Positions 47,145 through 55,678 of a DNA stretch of 64,000 nt are shown in pieces (within the stretch, counting starts at the first letter, position 1; each line of letters opens with the position of its first letter). Location of the stretch: NCBI RefSeq assembly GCF_005490985.1, contig NZ_CP027869.1, positions 1,364,001 to 1,428,000 on the forward strand, read 5' to 3'. Position numbers and translations under genes: made by a program. The stretch is from Curtobacterium sp. SGAir0471. Its GTDB lineage: Bacteria > Actinomycetota > Actinomycetes > Actinomycetales > Microbacteriaceae. The notes below the pieces were generated by a model, which had not been told where the DNA came from, searched no databases, and saw only the letters and a list, made by a program, of their open reading frames with translations.

Positions 47145-49865
47145 GTGGACGTGCGCTCGAGCGTCAGGGATCTGCGCCCGCGGGCGGCCGAGCTGCGTCT
47201 GGCGGTTCCGGTGGTGTTCGCGTGGGTCGAAGCCGTGCTGCTCGTCGGGACGCCGTGCGCCTCGTGGTGGTGTGCTGCGTCGGCCGGGGCGGTCGGCCTC
47301 GTCGTCGTCCTGGTGCTCGTGGTGCTCGCGCGGTCCGGACGGCACGACAGGTCCGGCACCGACGACGAGGGCGCCGTGGTCCCCGACCCGTCGTCGGGCG
47401 ACCGCGGGGCGGCGGTGCGCGGTGTGCTCGGCGTCGCCCTGATCACCGCCGGTTGCTGTGCGCTGGTCGCGGTGGCCGTCGCGGTGGGTGCGCCCGAGCG
47501 GTCGCCGGGGGCACTCGTCGACCGGTCGGGGCGGACCGTGTCCGTCGAGGTCGTGCTCACCCGGGACCTCGCCGCCACCGACCGGTCCACGACGGGCACG
47601 ATGCGTGCGCTCGACTCCGTCGGTGGGCTCGCTGTCCCGGTGCGCGTGGTTCCCGGCGAGCGGCTCCTTGCGGCGGCCGGGTCGACGCTCCGCGTGCGCG
47701 GGACGGTGCAGCTCGACGACGACGGGTCCCCGACCGCCGCGGTGGTCTTCCTGCGCGGACGTCCGCTGGTCGTGCCACCGACCGGGCTGCTCGCGTGGAC
47801 GGACCGCGTTCGGCAGGCGTTCGTGACCGTGACGGACGGGCTGCCCGAACCCGGCGGTGCGCTCCTGCGCGGCTTGGCGATCGGGGACCGCAGCGGTCTC
47901 GATCCGGCGACCGAGGCCGCGATGGAGACCACCGCGTTGACGCACCTGACGGCGGTGTCCGGGTCGAACTGCGCCGTCCTCGTCGCGCTCGTCGTGGCCG
48001 GGTGTCGAGCGTTCGGGCTCCCGCGGGTGGTCCGGGTGGTCGTGGCCGTCGGGTTCCTCGTGGCGTTCGTGGTGCTCGTGCGCCCGGATCCGTCGATCGT
48101 GCGCGCGGCGGTGATGGCGGTCATCGTGCTGGCCGTCCGGCTCTCCGGTCGACCGCTCCGCGGGGTCCCGCTGCTGGCGCTGACGGTGCTCGGCATGCTG
48201 GTGGTCGATCCCTGGTACGCCAGGGCTCCAGCGTTCGCGCTGTCGGTGCTCGCTACGGGCGGCATCATCGTGCTCGCCCCGCCGCTGACCGCGCTGCTCG
48301 CCGAGCGGTGGGGTCGAGCCGTGGCCGCTGCCGTGGCGATCCCGGTCGCGGCACAGCTCGCGTGCTGGCCGGTGACGGTCGTGCTCGCCCCGTCGCTGCC
48401 GACCTACGCCGTGCCCGCGAACCTGCTGACGGAGCCCCTCGCGCCGGTCGTCACCCTGACCGGACTCCTCGCCTGCCTGCTCGCTCCGGTGTGGCCCTGG
48501 GGCGCCGGGGTGGTCGCCCACGTCGCCTGGGCGCCCGCCGCGGCGATCGGCGCGATCGCACACGGTGTCGCGGCGCTGCCCGCGGCGACACTCGACTGGC
48601 CGGCCGGACCGCTCGGCGCCGCGACGGCGGGGACGGCGAGCACGGCGTTGGCCGCTGCCGTGCTCGCGGACCGGCGCCGACGGACATCGGCGCTGGTGGC
48701 AGCCGGGGCCGTCGTCGCCATCGGCCTCGGGGTCGTGGCGGTCCCGCGGCTCGTCGTGCGGTCGACCGTTCCCGGGGACTGGTCGGTCGTCGCGTGCGAC
48801 GTCGGCCAGGGCGACGCCGTCCTGGTCCGAGACGGCGCCGGGCCGGTCGCGCTCGTCGACACCGGGGACGACGAGGGACTGCTGCTCCGGTGCCTCGACC
48901 TGCTCGGGGTCGACCGCATCGACCTGCTGGTGCTCACCCACTTCGACCGCGACCACGTCGGCGCGGTCGGGGCCGTGGCGGACCGGGTGGCGCGGGCACT
49001 CGTCGGGCGGATCGGCCGGCCCGAGGACGACCGCGTCGTCGAGGAGCTCGACCGGGCGGGCGTCGAGGTCCACACCGCCGACAACGGGACGTCGGGCACC
49101 CTCGGCGCCCTGGACTGGCGGCTGGCGTGGCCGCCGGCCGGTTCGCCGGGCTCCGGCAACGACGCGAGTCTCGTTCTCGAGACGATGCGCGGCGCCGCGT
49201 GCACCGCGTGTGTGACGGGAGTGTTCCTCGGCGATCTCGGGGAGCGCGCGCAACGGCGGCTCCGACGGATCGTGGAGCCGCACCCCGACGTGGTGAAGGT
49301 CGCCCACCACGGGTCCGCCGACCAGGACCCTGCGCTGTACCGGCAGCTCGCGGCGCCGATCGGGCTCATCGGCGTCGGCGCCGACAACACCTACGGGCAC
49401 CCCACGGCGTCGGCGCTCGACGCCCTCCGCGCGGCGGGGACGACCGCGTTCCGCACCGACGAGCAGGGCACCATCGTGGTCTCGCGCTCGGCCGACGGTG
49501 CACTGCAGGTCTGGACCGAGCGGACGGCTCCGCCGCCGTCGGCGCCCGCGCTGGGCGCGAACGTGCCGGCTGCTGCGACAGTCCGGATGGTGGCTGCTCC
49601 GTCGGCGACGGGCCGGCCGGTGGCTGTTCCGTCGGCAACGGTCAGGACGGTGGCGGCTGCGTCGGCGGCGGCCCGTAGGATCGGACCAGGCCCCGACCAG
49701 CTCGCCCCGGAGCCGACGGAAGGAACGCATGCCCGCCAAGAAGCCCACGCGCGCCGCCGCCAAGATCGACCAGGTGCCGTGGTCCGGCGTCCGACCGGCG
49801 CCCGTCGTGCTCGTCACCGGGCCCGAGCAGTTCCTGGCCGAGCGTGCGAGCAGCGTCCTCCGTGA
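47145..49865 (+). CDS. comEC: ComEC/Rec2 DNA-uptake channel with read-through tail
   Basis: Polytopic protein that carries single-stranded DNA across the membrane. The start is the GTG at 47145; a second GTG at 47151 is possible. The competence domain includes LLRGLAIGDRSGL and LTAVSGSNCAVLVALV. The C-terminal metallo-beta-lactamase domain has LLVLTHFDRDHVGAVG (about 595) and KVAHHGSADQD (about 719). Family similarity ends near DEQGTIVVSRSADGALQVW. About 115 low-complexity residues follow, encoded by 30-bp repeats and then by DNA that is also the first 137 bases of holA in another frame. The natural stop seems to have been lost. Confidence 0.9.
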   Translation: MDVRSSVRDLRPRAAELRLAVPVVFAWVEAVLLVGTPCASWWCAASAGAVGLVVVLVLVVLARSGRHDRSGTDDEGAVVPDPSSGDRGAAVRGVLGVALITAGCCALVAVAVAVGAPERSPGALVDRSGRTVSVEVVLTRDLAATDRSTTGTMRALDSVGGLAVPVRVVPGERLLAAAGSTLRVRGTVQLDDDGSPTAAVVFLRGRPLVVPPTGLLAWTDRVRQAFVTVTDGLPEPGGALLRGLAIGDRSGLDPATEAAMETTALTHLTAVSGSNCAVLVALVVAGCRAFGLPRVVRVVVAVGFLVAFVVLVRPDPSIVRAAVMAVIVLAVRLSGRPLRGVPLLALTVLGMLVVDPWYARAPAFALSVLATGGIIVLAPPLTALLAERWGRAVAAAVAIPVAAQLACWPVTVVLAPSLPTYAVPANLLTEPLAPVVTLTGLLACLLAPVWPWGAGVVAHVAWAPAAAIGAIAHGVAALPAATLDWPAGPLGAATAGTASTALAAAVLADRRRRTSALVAAGAVVAIGLGVVAVPRLVVRSTVPGDWSVVACDVGQGDAVLVRDGAGPVALVDTGDDEGLLLRCLDLLGVDRIDLLVLTHFDRDHVGAVGAVADRVARALVGRIGRPEDDRVVEELDRAGVEVHTADNGTSGTLGALDWRLAWPPAGSPGSGNDASLVLETMRGAACTACVTGVFLGDLGERAQRRLRRIVEPHPDVVKVAHHGSADQDPALYRQLAAPIGLIGVGADNTYGHPTASALDALRAAGTTAFRTDEQGTIVVSRSADGALQVWTERTAPPPSAPALGANVPAAATVRMVAAPSATGRPVAVPSATVRTVAAASAAARRIGPGPDQLAPEPTEGTHARQEAHARRRQDRPGAVVRRPTGARRARHRARAVPGRACEQRPP
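49579..49668. repeat. About three 30-bp imperfect repeats at comEC 3' end
   Basis: Units of about 30 bases share the core GTGGCnGnTnCGTCGGCnnCGG, for example GTGGCTGCTCCGTCGGCGAC then GTGGCTGTTCCGTCGGCAAC. They encode VAAPSATGRP-like residues. They lie between the end of ComEC homology and holA. TAGGAT at 49676 could be a -10 box for holA. Confidence 0.7.
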
Positions 49866-50748
49866 CCTGCTCGTCGGCGAGGACCCGGCGCTCGAGGTGC
49901 ACGACCTCGAGGCGGACCAGTACGCCCCGGGCCTCCTGGCGACGCTCGCGAGCCCGTCGCTCTTCGGTGAACCGCGACTCGTGCGGGTGACGAACGTCGA
50001 GAAGTGCACCGACGCCTTCATCACCGAGACGATCTCGTACCTGCAGGCGCCCGCCGACGACGTCACGCTGGTCCTCCGCCACGGTGGCGGCGTGCGGGGC
50101 AAGAAGCTGCTCGACACCATCCGCAGCGGCGTCGGCGGGGGCGTCGAGGTCCAGTGCGACGAGCTCAAGCGCGACACCGACAAGATCGACTTCGTCAACG
50201 CCGAGTTCCGGGCCGCCCGGCGGAAGATCGCGCCCTCGGCGGTCCGCACGCTCGTCGCGGCGTTCTCGGACGACCTCGCGGAGCTCGCGGCCGCCTGTCG
50301 GCAGCTGCTGGCGGACGAGGCCGAGGAGATCACCGACCGGACCGTCGACAAGTACTACGGCGGCCGCGTCGAGACGAACGCGTTCAAGGTCGCGGACATC
50401 GCGCTCGCGGGCCGCTCGGCCCCGGCGATCGTCGAGCTGCGGCACGCCCTGGCGACGGGGGAGGCACCCGTGCCGATCGTCGCCGCGTTCGCGAGCAAGG
50501 TCCGCACGATGGCGAAGGTCAGCGCCTTCCGCGGGCCGAGCGGTCAGGCGGCGTCCGCGCTCGGCATGGCGCCGTGGCAGGTCCAGCGCGCGCAGCGCGA
50601 CGTCGCGGGGTGGAGCGAGGCGGGGCTGGCGAACGCGATCACGAGCATCGCGGCGGCGGACACCGCGGTGAAGGGCGGGTCGCGCGACGCGCACTACGCG
50701 CTCGAGGTCATGGTCCGGACCATCGCTCGACGCGGCGAGGAGCGCTGA
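49729..50748 (+). CDS. holA: DNA polymerase III delta subunit
   Basis: Clamp-loader subunit that opens the beta clamp. The ATG at 49729 follows GGAAGGAACGC and gives MPAKKPTRAAAKIDQVPW (339 aa). Family features are VLVTGPEQFLAERA, LRHGGGVRGKKLLD and the C-terminal collar region KVADIALAGRSAPAIVELRHAL. The order comEA-comEC-holA-rpsT is widely conserved. The gene overlaps the comEC tail by 137 bases. Confidence 0.94.
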   Translation: MPAKKPTRAAAKIDQVPWSGVRPAPVVLVTGPEQFLAERASSVLRDLLVGEDPALEVHDLEADQYAPGLLATLASPSLFGEPRLVRVTNVEKCTDAFITETISYLQAPADDVTLVLRHGGGVRGKKLLDTIRSGVGGGVEVQCDELKRDTDKIDFVNAEFRAARRKIAPSAVRTLVAAFSDDLAELAAACRQLLADEAEEITDRTVDKYYGGRVETNAFKVADIALAGRSAPAIVELRHALATGEAPVPIVAAFASKVRTMAKVSAFRGPSGQAASALGMAPWQVQRAQRDVAGWSEAGLANAITSIAAADTAVKGGSRDAHYALEVMVRTIARRGEER

Positions 50749-50770
50749 GCCGGGACGCGCCTCCCGGATG

Positions 50771-50831
50771 GAACCACGGACCCGACGTCGAACCAGCGAG
50801 CGTCGCTGGTTCGATGTCGGATCCCTGGTTC
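50771..50831. terminator. Long imperfect hairpin after holA
   Basis: Arms 50771-50799 and 50803-50831 pair over 29 bases with three mismatches. The inner 16 bases (GACGTCGAACCAGCGA) pair with one. The loop is GCG. It starts 22 bases after the holA stop, so it probably ends holA transcription, possibly in both directions with rpsT. Confidence 0.72.
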
Positions 50832-50872
50832 GTCGGCGATCGCTCGTCGGCGATCGCTCGTCGGCGATCGCT
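50831..50872. repeat. Three exact 14-bp tandem repeats
   Basis: CGTCGGCGATCGCT is repeated three times without change. Each unit contains the octamer palindrome GCGATCGC. It directly adjoins the long holA hairpin. Confidence 0.9.
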
Positions 50873-50920
50873 CGTAGGGCGTCGCACTGAATCAACCGCG
50901 ACGCGCACAAGCCCGGAACG

Positions 50921-50955
50921 ACGAGAGCCCCGCACCAACGGTGCGGGGCTCTCGT
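50921..50955 (-). terminator. rpsT terminator
   Basis: A perfect 16-bp stem (50921-50936 with 50940-50955, core CGAGAGCCCCGCACC) surrounds a 3-base loop. Read on the minus strand it is followed by CGTTCC. It starts 16 bases beyond the rpsT stop. Confidence 0.88.
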
Positions 50956-50970
50956 GCAGGTGTCAGACGC

Positions 50971-51231
50971 TCAGAGCGCGGAGACCTTCTTGGCGATGGC
51001 CGACTTGCGGTTCGCCGCCTGGTTCTTGTGGATGACGCCCTTGCTCACGGCCTTGTCGAGCTTCTTCGACGCGAGGGCCAGGGCCGCGACGGCCTTGTCC
51101 TTGTCGCCGGCGACGACGGCCTCGTTCGTGTGACGGATGACCGTCTTGAGCTCCGAGCGGTAGGCCTTGTTGCGCTCCTGGGCCTTGAGGTTGGTCTTGA
51201 TGCGCTTCATCTGCGACTTGATGTTCGCCAT
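50971..51231 (-). CDS. rpsT: 30S ribosomal protein S20
   Basis: S20 binds 16S rRNA early in 30S assembly. The 86 residues ([20 protein letters not shown] to [13 protein letters not shown]) are a complete, typical S20 protein. AAGGAG lies 10 bases before the ATG. A promoter (TTGGTG, 17 bases, TAGGGT) and a leader of about 100 bases precede it. It is convergent with holA. Confidence 0.97.
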   Translation of the reverse strand: MANIKSQMKRIKTNLKAQERNKAYRSELKTVIRHTNEAVVAGDKDKAVAALALASKKLDKAVSKGVIHKNQAANRKSAIAKKVSAL

Positions 51232-51299
51232 GCGTGTTGCTCCTTGTTCGTCTGCTACGGGTGGTCGCGACGTCGGGTAGAGGGGCCCTCTGTCGCATC

Positions 51300-51325
51300 G
51301 CGTTCCACCCGTGGGCGGGGAACGC
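51300..51325 (-). promoter_or_regulatory. Hairpin in the rpsT leader
   Basis: On the minus strand GCGTTCC and GGAACGC form a 7-bp stem with a GC-rich interior, inside the predicted leader. S20 represses its own translation in some bacteria, so a regulatory role is possible; nothing here proves it. Confidence 0.3.
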
Positions 51326-51340
51326 GGAAGCCAGCCACCA

Positions 51341-51369
51341 ACCCTACCAGCAGACCCACGGACCACCAA
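51341..51369 (-). promoter_or_regulatory. rpsT promoter
   Basis: On the minus strand TTGGTG (51369-51364) and TAGGGT (51346-51341) are separated by 17 bases. The predicted start is near 51334. Confidence 0.6.
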
Positions 51370-51374
51370 AGCCC

Positions 51375-51454
51375 CGACGCGCCGAACGAGCGACGCGCCG
51401 AACGAGCGACGCGCCGGTCGAGCGAGGCACCGGTCGAGCGACGCGCCGGTCGAG
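51375..51454. repeat. Five 16-bp tandem repeats upstream of rpsT and the aminotransferase
   Basis: Units of 16 bases begin at 51375, 51391, 51407, 51423 and 51439, for example CGACGCGCCGAACGAG. The first two are identical; the others vary at two to four positions. They lie between the two divergent promoters. Confidence 0.9.
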
Positions 51455-51512
51455 CGCCACGACGCCGAATGGGTCCACGAGCGGCGGAAACGACCCCGCA
51501 ACACGGACGGGC

Positions 51513-51518
51513 TACCGT
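51513..51518 (+). promoter_or_regulatory. Leaderless-type -10 box for the aminotransferase
   Basis: TACCGT ends 6 bases before the GTG at 51525, fixing this GTG as the likely start rather than the distant ATG at 51234. Confidence 0.5.
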
Positions 51519-51524
51519 GACGAG

Positions 51525-52691
51525 GTGCCCTCACTCGCCCCGCGCATCGACTCCGTCCCGGCCTCCGGCATCCGCCGCGTCTACGAGCAGGCCGCCCTGC
51601 TCCGCGCGGACGGCACCGACGTGGCGATGCTCGTCATCGGCGAGCCCGACGTGCCGGTCGCCCCGCACATCGGCGAGGCCGCCCGCCGCGCCTGGACCGA
51701 GGACCGCACCGACTACACGCCGAACGGCGGCGTCACGCCGCTCCGCGAGGCGATCCGCGACAAGCTCCGCCGCGAGAACCGCATCGACGTCGACGTCGAG
51801 CAGGTCTGGATGACGATCGGCGCGACCCAGGCGCTGTTCCAGGCGATGACCCTCGTGCTGAGCCCGGGCGACGAGGTCCTCGTGCCGGACCCCGGCTACA
51901 CGACCTTCACGATGAACGCGCACATCATCGGGGCGACCCCGGTGCCGTACCGGCTCGAGCCACAGCACGACTTCGAGCCGGACCTCGAGGCGCTCGAGGC
52001 GAGCATCACCGAGCACACCCGCGCCATCGTGGTGAACTCGCCGTCGAACCCGCTCGGCTCGGTGTTCGGCGAGGAGACCCTCCGCGCCCTGCTCGCACTG
52101 GCGAAACGGCACGACCTCTGGGTGGTCAGCGACGAGGTCTACGAGTACTTCACCCACGGCACGCGCCACGTCAGCATCGCGGCGCTCGACGAGGACGACC
52201 GGGTCTTCACCGCCTTCTCGCTGAGCAAGACGTACGCGATGACCGGCGTCCGCGTCGGCTACCTGGTGACGCCGAAGGGCATGGGGCCGACGATGCGCAC
52301 GACGCAGGAGGCCATGATCAGCTGCGTCGCCGAGCCGGACCAGTGGGCCGCCCTCGCGGCGATCGTGGGCGACCACCAGGCCGTGCAGGACGCGCGCGAG
52401 CACTACCGGGCGAACCTCGCCGTCGCGAAGGAGGTCCTCGACGCGGCGGGCATCCGCTACCTCGACCCGCGCGGCGCCTTCTACCTGTGGATCGACGTCT
52501 CGCACGCCTCGCAGGGCGACGTCGCTGAGTGGGCGCTCGCGTTCCTGCACCGCGAGCACGTCGCGGTCGCGCCGGGCAGTGCGTTCGGTCGCTCCGGCGA
52601 GGGCTGGATCCGGGTCTGCCTGGCGGCGACCGTCGAGGACCTGCGCCGCGGCCTGGGCGCGCTGCCCGCGCCCGTCTCGGTGACCGTCTGA
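51525..52691 (+). CDS. Class I/II pyridoxal-phosphate aminotransferase
   Basis: A fold-type I aminotransferase, 388 aa. The PLP Lys lies in [18 protein letters not shown] (about 236). [22 protein letters not shown] and [18 protein letters not shown] are typical of the aspartate/aromatic aminotransferase group (AspC/ArAT-like). The substrate cannot be fixed from sequence. Its TGA at 52689 overlaps the left arm of a palindromic element. Confidence 0.9.
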   Translation: MPSLAPRIDSVPASGIRRVYEQAALLRADGTDVAMLVIGEPDVPVAPHIGEAARRAWTEDRTDYTPNGGVTPLREAIRDKLRRENRIDVDVEQVWMTIGATQALFQAMTLVLSPGDEVLVPDPGYTTFTMNAHIIGATPVPYRLEPQHDFEPDLEALEASITEHTRAIVVNSPSNPLGSVFGEETLRALLALAKRHDLWVVSDEVYEYFTHGTRHVSIAALDEDDRVFTAFSLSKTYAMTGVRVGYLVTPKGMGPTMRTTQEAMISCVAEPDQWAALAAIVGDHQAVQDAREHYRANLAVAKEVLDAAGIRYLDPRGAFYLWIDVSHASQGDVAEWALAFLHREHVAVAPGSAFGRSGEGWIRVCLAATVEDLRRGLGALPAPVSVTV

Positions 52692-52737
52692 CGGACGGGA
52701 GGCCCGTGGCGACCCCGCCACGCGCCTCCAGGCAGTC
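52690..52737. repeat. Palindromic element, GACGGACGGGAGGC family
   Basis: Arms 52690-52711 and 52716-52737 pair over 22 bases with four mismatches around ACCC. The left arm supplies the last two bases of the aminotransferase stop codon. A further lone right half (GGTCCGTCCCGCGCCTCCAC) lies at 52756-52775. Confidence 0.75.
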
Positions 52738-52847
52738 CTGCACACCGTCGCGGTCCGTCCCGCGCCTCCACAGGTCGGCCGCCGGTGCGCGCTGCCCGCG
52801 TGCAACCGTGGGACAATCGTTCGACCGCACCGACCCCCTGAGGAACC

Positions 52848-54695
52848 GTGAGCCCACAAGCATCCGCGCCGCTCGAGCCCGCCGCGACCCCGGCCGAGGC
52901 GATCCGCAACTTCTGCATCATCGCGCACATCGACCACGGCAAGTCCACGCTGGCCGACCGCATGCTGCAGATCACCGGCATCGTCGAGGAGCGGGCGATG
53001 CGTGCGCAGTACCTCGACCGCATGGACATCGAGCGCGAGCGCGGCATCACGATCAAGTCCCAGGCCGTCCGCATGCCGTGGGAGCTCGACGGGCAGACCT
53101 TCGCCCTGAACATGATCGACACCCCCGGACACGTCGACTTCTCGTACGAGGTCTCGCGGTCCCTCGCCGCGTGCGAGGGCGCCATCCTGCTCGTCGACGC
53201 GGCCCAGGGCATCGAGGCGCAGACGCTCGCCAACCTGTACCTGGCGCTCGAGAACGACCTCGAGATCATCCCGGTCCTCAACAAGATCGACCTGCCCGCC
53301 GCCGACCCGGACAAGTACGCGGCCGAGCTCGCGCAGCTCATCGGCGGCAAGCCGGAGGACGTGCTGCGCGTGTCCGGCAAGACCGGTGCGGGCGTGCCCG
53401 AGCTGCTCGACCGGGTCGTGGGCTCCGTCCCGGCGCCCGTCGGCACCGTCGACGCCGAGCCGCGCGCGATGATCTTCGACTCGGTGTACGACAGCTACCG
53501 CGGTGTCGTCACCTACGTCCGCATGATCGACGGGACGATCAAGCCGCGCGAGAAGATCCAGATGATGTCGACGCGGACGACCCACGAGATCCTCGAGATC
53601 GGCGTCTCCAGCCCGGAGCCGAAGCCGACCAAGGGACTCTCGGTCGGCGAGGTCGGGTACCTCATCACCGGGGTGAAGGACGTCCGCCAGTCGAAGGTCG
53701 GCGACACCGTCACGAGCGCGCAGCGCCCCGCGACCGAGGCACTGCCCGGCTACACGGACCCGAAGCCGATGGTCTTCTCGGGCCTGTACCCGATCGACGG
53801 CTCCGACTACCCGGACCTGCGTGAGGCGCTCGACAAGCTCAAGCTCTCCGACGCCGCGCTCGTGTACGAGCCCGAGACCTCGGTCGCGCTCGGCTTCGGC
53901 TTCCGCTGCGGCTTCCTCGGTCTGCTGCACCTCGAGATCATCACCGAGCGCCTGTCGCGGGAGTTCGGCCTCGACCTCATCACGACCGCGCCCAGCGTGG
54001 TCTACGAGGTGACGAACGAGGACAACTCCGTGACCGAGGTCACGAACCCGTCCGAGTTCCCGGGCGGTCGCATCGTCGAGGTCCGCGAGCCGATGGTGCG
54101 CGCGGCCATCCTCGCGCCGAAGGACTACGTCGGCGCGATCATGGAGCTCTGCCAGTCGCGCCGCGGCTCCCTGCTCGGCATGGAGTACCTGGGCGAGGAC
54201 CGCGTCGAGATCCGCTACGAGATGCCCCTCGGCGAGATCGTGTTCGACTTCTTCGACCAGCTGAAGAGCAAGACGCAGGGCTACGCCTCGCTCGACTACG
54301 AGCCCACCGGCGACCAGGCCGCGGACCTCGTCAAGGTCGACATCCTGCTGCAGGGCGAGCAGGTCGACGCGTTCAGCGCGATCGTGCACCGCGACAAGGC
54401 CTACGCCTACGGCACGCTGATGACCGAGCGGCTCCGCAAGCTCATCCCGCGCCAGCAGTTCGAGGTGCCGATCCAGGCGGCGATCGGCGCGCGGATCATC
54501 GCCCGCGAGAGCATCCGGGCGATGCGCAAGGACGTCCTCGCGAAGTGCTACGGCGGTGACATCACCCGCAAGCGCAAGCTCCTCGAGAAGCAGAAGGAGG
54601 GCAAGAAGCGCATGAAGATGGTGGGTCGCGTCGAGGTCCCGCAGGAAGCCTTCATCGCGGCGCTCTCCGGCGACGTGGAAGAGAAGAAGAAGTAG
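52848..54695 (+). CDS. lepA: Elongation factor 4 (LepA)
   Basis: Ribosome-associated translational GTPase. The 615 residues begin with GTG. G-motifs are AHIDHGKST (about 27), [18 protein letters not shown] and NKIDLP. The EF4-specific C-terminal domain ends with [25 protein letters not shown], the expected basic tail. Length and domain order are normal. Confidence 0.97.
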   Translation: MSPQASAPLEPAATPAEAIRNFCIIAHIDHGKSTLADRMLQITGIVEERAMRAQYLDRMDIERERGITIKSQAVRMPWELDGQTFALNMIDTPGHVDFSYEVSRSLAACEGAILLVDAAQGIEAQTLANLYLALENDLEIIPVLNKIDLPAADPDKYAAELAQLIGGKPEDVLRVSGKTGAGVPELLDRVVGSVPAPVGTVDAEPRAMIFDSVYDSYRGVVTYVRMIDGTIKPREKIQMMSTRTTHEILEIGVSSPEPKPTKGLSVGEVGYLITGVKDVRQSKVGDTVTSAQRPATEALPGYTDPKPMVFSGLYPIDGSDYPDLREALDKLKLSDAALVYEPETSVALGFGFRCGFLGLLHLEIITERLSREFGLDLITTAPSVVYEVTNEDNSVTEVTNPSEFPGGRIVEVREPMVRAAILAPKDYVGAIMELCQSRRGSLLGMEYLGEDRVEIRYEMPLGEIVFDFFDQLKSKTQGYASLDYEPTGDQAADLVKVDILLQGEQVDAFSAIVHRDKAYAYGTLMTERLRKLIPRQQFEVPIQAAIGARIIARESIRAMRKDVLAKCYGGDITRKRKLLEKQKEGKKRMKMVGRVEVPQEAFIAALSGDVEEKKK

Positions 54696-55044
54696 CTCGA
54701 CGACCGCGAGCAGCACGACGAGCAGCACGACGGAGCCCCGCCACGAGCGGGGCTCCGTCGTTCCCGGAACCGTTCGCTCCGCTGCGGGAACCGGACGAGA
54801 CCGGCGGCGCTGCGCGTCGGTCGGTGGGGCGGTCCAGCCCATCCCTCCGCGGATGCGGCGGGCGGACCGGTCTGTCTGCCCGCACTCTGGGGGACCGGGG
54901 CGGTCACCCGATCCGTACAGTCGCACCTGGACCGACGGGGAGTGAACACCCCTCAGTTCGGGGCGGACCCGGCCGCCCGACCCGTGCACGCTCCCGTGTC
55001 GCGGTGTCCCTGGACCCGGGGTGCACACGGAGGTGCGAACAACG
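54696..55044. other. Non-coding gap before the surface-protein locus
   Basis: After the lepA terminator this 349-base gap holds no supportable gene. TACAGT at 54916-54921 is a possible -10 for the operon below, giving a leader of about 120 bases. No -35 or operator is clear. CGGAGG at 55029 is the ribosome site of the first gene. Confidence 0.5.
54727..54761 (+). terminator. Terminator after lepA
   Basis: A perfect 15-bp stem (54727-54741 with 54747-54761, core CGACGGAGCCCCGC) surrounds CACGA and is followed by TCC. It starts 32 bases after the lepA stop. Confidence 0.88.
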
Positions 55045-55668
55045 ATGTCCCGTCACGCAACGACCGTCACCCGCGCACGGCGACGGCGGTCCGAACTCGT
55101 CACCATCGCCGCCGGGGTCGCCGCCGCGGTGGTGCTCGCACTGAGCTTCAGCGGCACGCTCTCGGTCTTCACGCAGGCCTTCGTGCACGGCACCAACACG
55201 GTCTCGACCTCGACGATCCGGATCGTGGAGACCGCGGCGGACGGTTCGCCGGGCGCCTGCACGACCACTGCCGACGGCACGGCGAGCTGCACCGACCCGG
55301 ACCTCTACGGAGGCGGCTCGCTGCGTCCCGGAGACTCGTCGACGACCCAGACGATCTCCTTCGCGAACACCGGGACCGCGACGCCCACCGGGTTCCGGCT
55401 CACCGGCGGCCCGTGCACCACGGCGCCGACCAGCGGATCGGACCTGTGCAGCCAGCTCGTCGTGAAGATGACTTGGCGCGGCGCCGACGTGCTGCCCGCC
55501 TCCACCACCCCTGCCTTCCTGGCGGCGAACGCGATCACGCTGCCGAACCCGCCCGCGGCGGGGGAGCGCTTCCCGCTCACCGTGCAGGTGTCACTGCCGG
55601 AGAGCGCGACCGCGCCGACGTCGGGCGTGACCCTCTCGCAGGCCCTCACGTTCACCTTCTCGGCGTGA
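55045..55668 (+). CDS. SipW-signal secreted protein, paralog 1 (TasA/camelysin-like)
   Basis: A 207-residue exported protein of unknown function. I start it at the ATG at 55045 (MSRHATTVTRARRRRS), 12 bases after CGGAGG; the GTG at 55021 has no ribosome site. An N-terminal basic stretch and hydrophobic segment (about 18-38) lead into SGTLSVFTQAFVHGTNTV, a SipW-type signal region. Four Cys (GACT, ASCT, GPCT, DLCS) and DLYGGGSLRPGD are shared with the next gene. The C-terminus is beta-rich and ends ALTFTFSA. It may be a surface or fibre subunit; function is inferred. Confidence 0.75.
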   Translation: MSRHATTVTRARRRRSELVTIAAGVAAAVVLALSFSGTLSVFTQAFVHGTNTVSTSTIRIVETAADGSPGACTTTADGTASCTDPDLYGGGSLRPGDSSTTQTISFANTGTATPTGFRLTGGPCTTAPTSGSDLCSQLVVKMTWRGADVLPASTTPAFLAANAITLPNPPAAGERFPLTVQVSLPESATAPTSGVTLSQALTFTFSA

Positions 55669-55678
55669 CGGTGTCGTC

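Noticed and set aside
46104..50351. Minus-strand open frame of 1415 codons antisense to comEA, comEC and holA
   Set aside because: High-GC DNA gives long antisense frames. The translation is low-complexity with no recognisable domain, and the plus strand has clear families.
50831..51454. Possible CRISPR array
   Set aside because: The repeats are 14-16 bases and directly abut each other. There are no unique spacers and no cas genes.
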